A stretch of 64,000 nucleotides of DNA from Lewinellaceae bacterium. GTDB lineage: Bacteria > Bacteroidota > Bacteroidia > Chitinophagales > Saprospiraceae. Positions 58,359 through 64,000 of the stretch are shown piece by piece. Made by a program: the position numbers and the translations under genes. Within the stretch, counting starts at the first letter, position 1. Every line of letters starts with the position of its first letter. The DNA lies in the NCBI GenBank assembly GCA_020636255.1, contig JACJYE010000011.1:124001-188000 (forward strand), read 5' to 3'. The notes beneath the pieces were generated by a model, which worked only from the letters and a program-made list of their open reading frames with translations, searched no databases and had not been told where the DNA came from.

Positions 58359-60113
58359 TTACACCCGCACATAAGCTTTTATCGTCGCGCATTCCCGCCC
58401 CTCGCTCTCTCCCCAGGGGCGTATGGTATATGATCCTACCGCTGCAGGTATGATGAACGTCTCTGCATAGTGTACTACAAACGGGCTGAAGGCTCCGTCC
58501 GGGCTCTCTACGATGGCCTCTCGGCCTTCCACCAGGTTAAGTACATTCACCCCGCCGTTGGTATGGTGCGGTACGGTTTTGGTAAACCAATGCCTGCGGG
58601 TTTCGATGAACTCCAGCTCGTGGAGCCCTGTTCTTTCTTCATGCCAGCCGTCGCCGGCGGCCATGGGTTCGATGCGGCCGATGAGGTTACGGCGCGTCCA
58701 TTCCGTCTGGCGATCCCATTGGATCACTTTTTTGCCGTGTTCGATATTGATGGGGCGGGGTTTGCCATCCAGCCCCAGCCGCCCCCAGTCCCACAGCTTA
58801 AAGGTGAAGATGTACGGGGTGGCGCTGATCTCCAGGACCATGCTGTCTTTACCCGAACAGTGGACGGTGCCGGCGGGGATCAGCACGTGGCTGTGTTTTT
58901 CTACCGGCCATTTCTCTACGAACTTATCGGCGTCGAATGCCGGGCCTCCATTCTGGGCGGCTTCCAGCTCGCTGATCATATCCTGGGGATCGATATCCGT
59001 TTTGAGGCCCAGGTAAACGTGGGCGCCTTCGCCGGCATCGAGCAGGTAATAGCTCTCATCCTGGGTGTAGTGCATGCCGAACTGCTCCTGGATGTATTCC
59101 GTCAGCGGGTGCACCTGCAGGCTCAGGTTTCCACCGCCCATCGTATCGAGGAAGTCGAAGCGGATGGGGAACTCCGGCCCGAAGCGGGAATATACCGGGC
59201 CGCCCAGCAGGGCCTGCGCCTGGAAGAAGACCAGGTTTTGGGCGGGGATCTCTACCCGCAAAGCGCCGAAGCCCAGCAGCAGGCTGTTCTCTTCCGGTAC
59301 GCAGTCGAAGCACCAGGCATAGTTGGGCGCCGAAGGGTCCAGGCCGCAGGCCTCTTTCATCCACTGGCCTCCCCAGGGGCCGGGGTCAAAGAACGGCACT
59401 ACCCGAAAAGGGCGGCGGGCTGCCTGTTCAAGGCCGTCGAACAGGGCTTTGCCGCTGATCATTTTGGGGTGGCCGGCCTGGTTGGTGTCCAGCAGGTAAT
59501 CGCAACGCGGCAGTAGTTCGCGTTTGATGCGGTCACAAACCCGCCAGTCGACGAAATAGGCGCGCTTGTACTGCCGGGCAAAATCCTGCCCGTAATTTCC
59601 GGCGCCCAGGTTGGCCACTTCCTGCCGGCGCATGCGCAATTGTATCTCCCAGCGCGCCATATCGGCAAAGACGAGCAGGTTCCACTGCCGGGCCAGGAAG
59701 GCTGCGCCGGTGCCGTAAACGAGCACGATGCCCGTTTCTGTAGCGGCTATTTGCTGCCGTGCCGTTTCCAGCTTGCCGGGTTCAAAAAAACGGCCGATCG
59801 CCAGGCGGGTCATATACCCGAAAATGCGGTCGTCGGTCACATCGGAATAGGTCAGGGCCTCGATGGCCGCCTCGCTGAGGTAAGCCTCGCGGGCGTTGAT
59901 GAACAAAGCCGGGTGCAGCGATGCCATCAACGCAGGGATCAGCTCGCTGTCCTGTACGCCATGATAACACTCCACAACGATGACCACCCTGCCTTTTCCT
60001 GCTTGCCGGGCCTCTGACAGTATCTTTTGCCCAATGGCCTTCCATCCTGCGAGGCAAGCAGCCTTATGCCCTGAAACCGGTACTACCGGGAACTTGTCGT
60101 AATTCGATTGCAA
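58359..60113 (-). CDS. Class I mannose-6-phosphate isomerase with extra N-terminal kinase-like domain
   Basis: 584 residues, about twice a minimal type I PMI. The C-terminal cupin part has the zinc-site segments LSLQVHPLTEYI, YYLLDAGEGAHVYLGLK and HVLIPAGTVHCSG, plus the active-site region FTFKLWDWGRLGLDGKPRPI. It interconverts mannose-6-phosphate and fructose-6-phosphate. The N-terminal 250 residues (KGRVVIVVECYHGVQDSELI...) look like a nucleotide-kinase-like fold without a clear P-loop; similarly long PMI proteins occur in Bacteroides. No ATG fits; the start is TTG at 60113, with AAAGGA just upstream. It links mannose release to glycolysis. Confidence 0.82.
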   Translation of the reverse strand: MQSNYDKFPVVPVSGHKAACLAGWKAIGQKILSEARQAGKGRVVIVVECYHGVQDSELIPALMASLHPALFINAREAYLSEAAIEALTYSDVTDDRIFGYMTRLAIGRFFEPGKLETARQQIAATETGIVLVYGTGAAFLARQWNLLVFADMARWEIQLRMRRQEVANLGAGNYGQDFARQYKRAYFVDWRVCDRIKRELLPRCDYLLDTNQAGHPKMISGKALFDGLEQAARRPFRVVPFFDPGPWGGQWMKEACGLDPSAPNYAWCFDCVPEENSLLLGFGALRVEIPAQNLVFFQAQALLGGPVYSRFGPEFPIRFDFLDTMGGGNLSLQVHPLTEYIQEQFGMHYTQDESYYLLDAGEGAHVYLGLKTDIDPQDMISELEAAQNGGPAFDADKFVEKWPVEKHSHVLIPAGTVHCSGKDSMVLEISATPYIFTFKLWDWGRLGLDGKPRPINIEHGKKVIQWDRQTEWTRRNLIGRIEPMAAGDGWHEERTGLHELEFIETRRHWFTKTVPHHTNGGVNVLNLVEGREAIVESPDGAFSPFVVHYAETFIIPAAVGSYTIRPWGESEGRECATIKAYVRV

Positions 60114-60181
60114 CGCTTTCCTTTGTTTTTATATCTGTATATTTCTCCTATGCAGTGCGGCCCTGAGGCCGGCGTTCCGCG

Positions 60182-61675
60182 TCAGTATCCGGTGTTTTGC
60201 GGTAGCAGGTTGGGGTTCAGGTCGATCTCCTCCTGGGGTACGGGAAAGAGGTTGTTGTACGGCTGCGGCTGAACGCCGGGTTTGGCCAGCGGCACCAGTT
60301 CCTGAAGCTTGCCGAAACGTACCAGGTCGAACCAGCGCTGGCCTTCAGCGACGAACTCCCAGCGGCGCTCCTGCAGGAGCGCATCCTTGAATTGCTGGTA
60401 CGACAGCCCTTGCAGGTCAGGTAGTATCGGCAGCTCTTCCGTACCGTTGAAGCGGGCCCTGCGCCTGACGCTGTTGACGGCCTCATAGGCCTCGGCAGTG
60501 GGGCCGTTGTTCTGTTCGTTCAGGGCCTCGGCATACATCAGTAGTACGTCGGAATAGCGCAGATATGGGAAATCGTTATCGGTATTGCCTGCAGCCGGTT
60601 CTGCAATGCGGTCCCAGTATTTCTGGATGTGGGGCTCTACCGTCGTGGTGGTGCCGTCGAGGTTCTGGATCGTGGTCAGGAAAGTAACGGCCCGGCGGCG
60701 GTCCTGCGGGTCGTAGGAATCATAAAGCTGCTGGGTGGCTACCTGCCAGCCCTGGGCATTCACGCCGGGGATCTGCCCCGAAAGGGCCTTGGGCAACAAG
60801 CGAACGTTGAACTGCCCTACTTCCCAGAATGAGATGCTGTTGTTGGCGGTGCCGAAACCGATATTAAAAATGGATTCTTTGCCATTCTCATTGGCCAGGC
60901 GGAAAACTTCGCCAAAATCGCCCCACAGGCCGTAAAACCCTGAGTTCATCACCGCTTCGCAATAGCTGGCGCTTTGCTGCCAGTTGCCCAGCGTGAGGTG
61001 CACCTTGGCCAGCAGGGCGTTGGCGGCGCCGCGCGTGGCACGGCCCAGGCCATCACCCGCGGGATAAGATTCAGGCAGGTTCTGGGCCGCAAAATCCAGG
61101 CTTTCGATGATCTGATCGTAAACCTGAGCGCTGGCAACCCGCGGTGGCGTGAGCTCCGTATCCAGGTTCAGCACCAGCGGAAGGTTACCATACATCCGCA
61201 CCAGGTCGAAATACAGCATGGCGCGCAGGAAATGGGCTTCGCCCAACAGCCGGTTTTTCAAGGCTTCGTCCATGGCAACCTTGGGAATGCCTTCGATGGC
61301 GAAGTTTGCATTGCTGATGCCCTTGTAGGCATTGCGCCAAAAATCGTAGAGGTAGGAATTTACCGGCCGGAAAGTGAAATTTTCCAGCTGGTCGAGGTCG
61401 GGCGCGCCGGCCAGGCGGTTTTCCATCTCGTCGGAAGCAAGGCCTGAGACGACCCAATAGCTGCTGTGATAAACCCCGCCAAAGGTCGGCGCCGAACTGG
61501 TCGAGTTCAGGATGCTGTAAATGGAGTTGACCGCAGCTATGGCATCGTTCTCCGTCTGGAAGAAGTTCTCGATGAAAACCTGGTCTTTAGGGTTCTCGTC
61601 CAGCAGGTTCCGGCAGGCATAAAACCCGATGGAAGCCAGGGCGGTGATGATCAGGAATGGGATATATCTTTTCAT
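60182..61675 (-). CDS. SusD/RagB-family outer-membrane nutrient-binding lipoprotein
   Basis: 497 residues. Signal MKRYIPFLIITALASIGFYA with Cys at 21 (lipobox-like YAC). SusD features are LLDENPKDQVFIENFFQTEN near the N-terminus, TPR-like helices (ALLAKVHLTLGNWQQSASYC), DNDFPYLRYSDVLLMYAEAL, and the C-terminal LLQERRWEFVAEGQRWFDLV and FPVPQEEIDLNPNLLPQN. It binds oligosaccharide at the surface and forms the lid of SusC. It follows the SusC gene by 56 bp in the usual susC-susD order. Confidence 0.95.
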   Translation of the reverse strand: MKRYIPFLIITALASIGFYACRNLLDENPKDQVFIENFFQTENDAIAAVNSIYSILNSTSSAPTFGGVYHSSYWVVSGLASDEMENRLAGAPDLDQLENFTFRPVNSYLYDFWRNAYKGISNANFAIEGIPKVAMDEALKNRLLGEAHFLRAMLYFDLVRMYGNLPLVLNLDTELTPPRVASAQVYDQIIESLDFAAQNLPESYPAGDGLGRATRGAANALLAKVHLTLGNWQQSASYCEAVMNSGFYGLWGDFGEVFRLANENGKESIFNIGFGTANNSISFWEVGQFNVRLLPKALSGQIPGVNAQGWQVATQQLYDSYDPQDRRRAVTFLTTIQNLDGTTTTVEPHIQKYWDRIAEPAAGNTDNDFPYLRYSDVLLMYAEALNEQNNGPTAEAYEAVNSVRRRARFNGTEELPILPDLQGLSYQQFKDALLQERRWEFVAEGQRWFDLVRFGKLQELVPLAKPGVQPQPYNNLFPVPQEEIDLNPNLLPQNTGY

Positions 61676-61698
61676 GTGCAGTGTTATAAGTTGTTATA

Positions 61699-61730
61699 AA
61701 AACCCCAGAGGTTTTCACCCCCAGAGGTTT
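61699..61730 (-). repeat. Short direct repeat between susC and susD
   Basis: Two copies of CCCAGAGGTTT (61704-61714 and 61720-61730) lie 16 bp apart immediately after the susC stop codon region, and a third partial one overlaps the stop. They may form part of a processing or attenuation site that lowers susD relative to susC; no classical terminator is formed. Confidence 0.4.
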
Positions 61731-61731
61731 A

Positions 61732-64000
61732 TTAAAACCCCAGCTGAACCCCGGCAATAACCATACGGGCCAGAGGGTATCCGCCGTAATCGATGCCTTG
61801 CAGGAGGCTGTTTTGCCCGAAGGCGTTGATCTCGGGGTCGTAACCGCGGTAGTCGGTAAACGTGAGTACGTTATTAGCGCTGAGGTATAACCGGGCGCTA
61901 CTCATACGGGCGCGCGTGAGCCATGCTGAAGGCAGGCTGTAACCCAGCGTGACGTTCTTGATGCGGATAAAAGAGCCGTCCTCCACCTGAGCGTCGCTAA
62001 AGGTATTGCGGTCGCTGGGGTTTACCTTGGTGTATTGGCCGGAGGGGTTCTCCGGCGTCCAGCGGTTCTCCCAGTATTCTTTCAGCACATTGGTTTCGCC
62101 GGCCAGCGTTCCGATCTCGAACAGGTAGGCGTTGACAATATCGTTGCCGTGCACGCCCTGGATGAAAATGGACAGGTCGATGCCTTTGTAGGAAAACTTG
62201 TTCGTCAGGCCCCAGCTGAAGTCGGGGTTGGCGTTGCCGATGATGGTGCGGTCGGCCTCGTTGATGATGCCGTCGGGCTGGCCGGTGAGCCTGCCCTGCG
62301 CATCGCGGCCGTTGATGTCCCTGTATTTCCGGTCGCCGGCCTTGGCGTTCTGGTTCTTCAGCACCGGGCTGGACTGGGCCTCTTCGTCGGTTTGGAAGAT
62401 GCCGTCGGACTGCAGCCCGAAGAAGGTGCCCAGCGGTTGGCCGACACGCAGTATGCTCCACCCGGCGGGAACGAGCAGCACACCCGGAACGGGGATATCG
62501 TTTTCGCTGGACAACGCGGTGATCTCATTCCGGTTGACGGAGAAGTTGAGGGCGCTTTGCCAGTCAAAGGCGCCGGTGGTATTGCGGGAGCTGACAGCTG
62601 CTTCGAAGCCCTGGTTCTTCAGCCCGCCGATATTGGCGAGGTAGGATGAAAAGCCGGTAGTGGAAGGCAGCGGAGCGTACAGCAGCAGGTCCGTTGTTTT
62701 TTTGAGGTAATAATCGGCGGTAAAGCTGATGCGCCCATCGATGAACTCGGCGTCGATACCGGCGTCCATTTGATTGGTGCGCTCCCACTTCAGGCCTGGG
62801 TTGGGGTAACGCAGCGGCTCCTGCCCGAGGTAGGGTTCGTTATTGTTAAACACGCCCTGGCCCAGCGGCCCCACCGTTGCCAGCGAGCCATAGGGGGCGA
62901 TATCCTGGTTGCCGATGACGCCATAGCTCAGCCGCGCCTTGAGGCTGGTGAACAGGCCTAGCGCTTCGATGAAGGGCTCCTGGTGGAGCTTCCAGGCCAG
63001 CGAGCCGGAAGGGAAAAAGCCGTATTTGCTGTCGACGCCGAATTTGGAGGCGCCGTCCAGGCGGCCGGTCAGCGTCAGCAGGTATTTGTCGTCCAGCGTG
63101 TAGTTGATGCGGCCCAGGTAGGAGATGATGCCCCAGCTCACTTCCCCGTTCGCAGGGGGCTGAGGGTTGAGGGCATTACCCAGGTTGTGGTACCCCGTGC
63201 GGTTGTCGGGGAAGTCGAGCGCGAAAGCGAAGAGCCGTTCCGACTGGAACCCCTGGAAGGTGGTGCCGGCCAGGGCGTCGATGAGGTGTTTTTCGTTGAT
63301 CCTGCGGTTGTAGTTCAGCGTGTATTCCGCCAGCCAGGTGTAACCGTCGACCGTAGCTACGACGGCATCGCCGTTGTTGGCCTCCGTCCGCTTCAGGAAG
63401 TTGGGCACAAAGCGGTTCTCCTTAACGGAAAAAGCGTCGATGCCCACGCTGGCCTTGAGCTTCAGGCCTTCCATCAGGATGAGCGTGCCGTAGGCGCTGG
63501 CAATCGCGCGCGAGTTCTTGGAGATGTTGTCCGTTTCAGCCGCATCGGCCACGGGGTTGCCGATGTTGCGGCCGCGGTCGTCTTCGAAGGTATAACCACC
63601 GGGTTCCGAATCATCGAGAACGGGCAGGGTGGGGGGGAAGAGCAGCGCGGAAACCGTTGCGCCGGGCAGCAGCACGCCTGTTCCCGAGCTGAGTGCTCCG
63701 GTCAGTACGCCTTTGGAATTGATATGGCTCAGGCTGATGCTGGCGCCTACCTTCAACCGCTTGCTGACCTCCTGGTCGAGGTTGGTGCGCAGGTTATAGC
63801 GTTCGAAATTGGAATTGAGGATGATGCCGTCCTGGAGGTAATACCCTCCGCTGATGGCGTACTGGGTCTGGGGGCTGCCACCGGTGAAACTCAGCTGATA
63901 GCTCTGCATGGGCGCCCGCCGGAAGATGGCCTCCTGCCAGTCGGTACCCTCGCCGATCTTATCGGGGATGAGGTAGCGCGGGTCGACGGGAAATCCGGCG
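61732..64000 (-). CDS. SusC/RagA-family TonB-linked outer-membrane protein (5' end cut by window edge)
   Basis: At least 755 residues of the C-terminal part. The frame is open through position 64000, with residues GEGTDWQEAIFRRAPMQSYQ before the first in-window Met at 63909, exactly the conserved SusC plug region (GTDWQ...IFR.APM.SYQLS). So the gene starts outside. The barrel follows with SusC signatures KWERTNQMDAGIDAEF, SSYLANIGGLKNQGFEA, GQPLGTFFGLQSDGIFQ, DRTIIGNANPDFSWGLTNKF and FIRIKNVTLGYSLP, ending in ARMVIAGVQLGF. It imports glycans with SusD, energised by TonB. Confidence 0.95.
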   Translation of the reverse strand, partial: AGFPVDPRYLIPDKIGEGTDWQEAIFRRAPMQSYQLSFTGGSPQTQYAISGGYYLQDGIILNSNFERYNLRTNLDQEVSKRLKVGASISLSHINSKGVLTGALSSGTGVLLPGATVSALLFPPTLPVLDDSEPGGYTFEDDRGRNIGNPVADAAETDNISKNSRAIASAYGTLILMEGLKLKASVGIDAFSVKENRFVPNFLKRTEANNGDAVVATVDGYTWLAEYTLNYNRRINEKHLIDALAGTTFQGFQSERLFAFALDFPDNRTGYHNLGNALNPQPPANGEVSWGIISYLGRINYTLDDKYLLTLTGRLDGASKFGVDSKYGFFPSGSLAWKLHQEPFIEALGLFTSLKARLSYGVIGNQDIAPYGSLATVGPLGQGVFNNNEPYLGQEPLRYPNPGLKWERTNQMDAGIDAEFIDGRISFTADYYLKKTTDLLLYAPLPSTTGFSSYLANIGGLKNQGFEAAVSSRNTTGAFDWQSALNFSVNRNEITALSSENDIPVPGVLLVPAGWSILRVGQPLGTFFGLQSDGIFQTDEEAQSSPVLKNQNAKAGDRKYRDINGRDAQGRLTGQPDGIINEADRTIIGNANPDFSWGLTNKFSYKGIDLSIFIQGVHGNDIVNAYLFEIGTLAGETNVLKEYWENRWTPENPSGQYTKVNPSDRNTFSDAQVEDGSFIRIKNVTLGYSLPSAWLTRARMSSARLYLSANNVLTFTDYRGYDPEINAFGQNSLLQGIDYGGYPLARMVIAGVQLGF

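Overview
The window looks like a chromosomal segment of a marine or sludge-type Bacteroidota, most likely near Saprospiria (Lewinella/Phaeodactylibacter-like). The reasons are a SusC/SusD pair, T9SS type A C-terminal sorting domains on two large secreted proteins, a TonB receptor with a carboxypeptidase-D-like N-terminus, several upstream regions with the Bacteroidota -7 box TAnnTTTG, weak Shine-Dalgarno sites and some TTG starts. No rRNA, tRNA, phage, CRISPR array or intact transposase gene is visible.

Positions 1-20.4 kb are housekeeping and cell-surface genes with frequent strand switches: a DUF151 nuclease-type protein (cut by the left edge), mazG, a CoA-binding protein, a TetR regulator, dapF, a small Cys-rich protein followed by an HMA-domain TonB receptor (probable metal uptake), a DegP/HtrA protease, a BlaI/BlaR1-type sensor pair behind a promoter carrying three 16-bp palindromic operators, an acyl-CoA carboxylase carboxyltransferase, a BNR-repeat secreted protein, a methyltransferase, and a glycosyltransferase-gmhA pair. 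From 20.4 to 28.4 kb come a probable structured ncRNA ending in a strong terminator, a 2233-residue secreted VWA/DUF11/HYR-like repeat protein, and a repeat-rich intergenic region.

From 29.6 kb to the right edge the window is a large glycan-use locus. It holds a sialate O-acetylesterase, three related DUF5005/DUF4185-like predicted propeller proteins, GH38-type and GH92 alpha-mannosidase-family proteins, nagA with an atypical ROK kinase, an MFS permease and a SIS-domain protein, a second sugar permease, a fused mannose-6-phosphate isomerase, a CRTAC1-type VCBS/FG-GAP protein, and SusD plus a truncated SusC. In the middle (41.9-47.5 kb) is a minus-strand cassette: mutarotase-like DUF4432, UxuA-type dehydratase, SMP-30 lactonase, two SDRs and a fumarylacetoacetase-family hydrolase. 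Together these could form a complete non-phosphorylating route from a deoxyhexose or hexose to pyruvate. With the outer-membrane importer and glycosidases, the locus reads as uptake and breakdown of a mannose/GlcNAc-containing glycan.

The least expected signal lies between genes. There are several families of palindromic, transposase-free repeats. One 108-bp element occurs twice, with paired base changes that keep its stem intact. A 170-bp element is an imperfect palindrome centred to the base. A 149-bp element has matched arms. A 53-bp sequence is repeated almost exactly 19 kb apart, with a third partial copy. Most of these sit at the ends of genes in the glycan locus.
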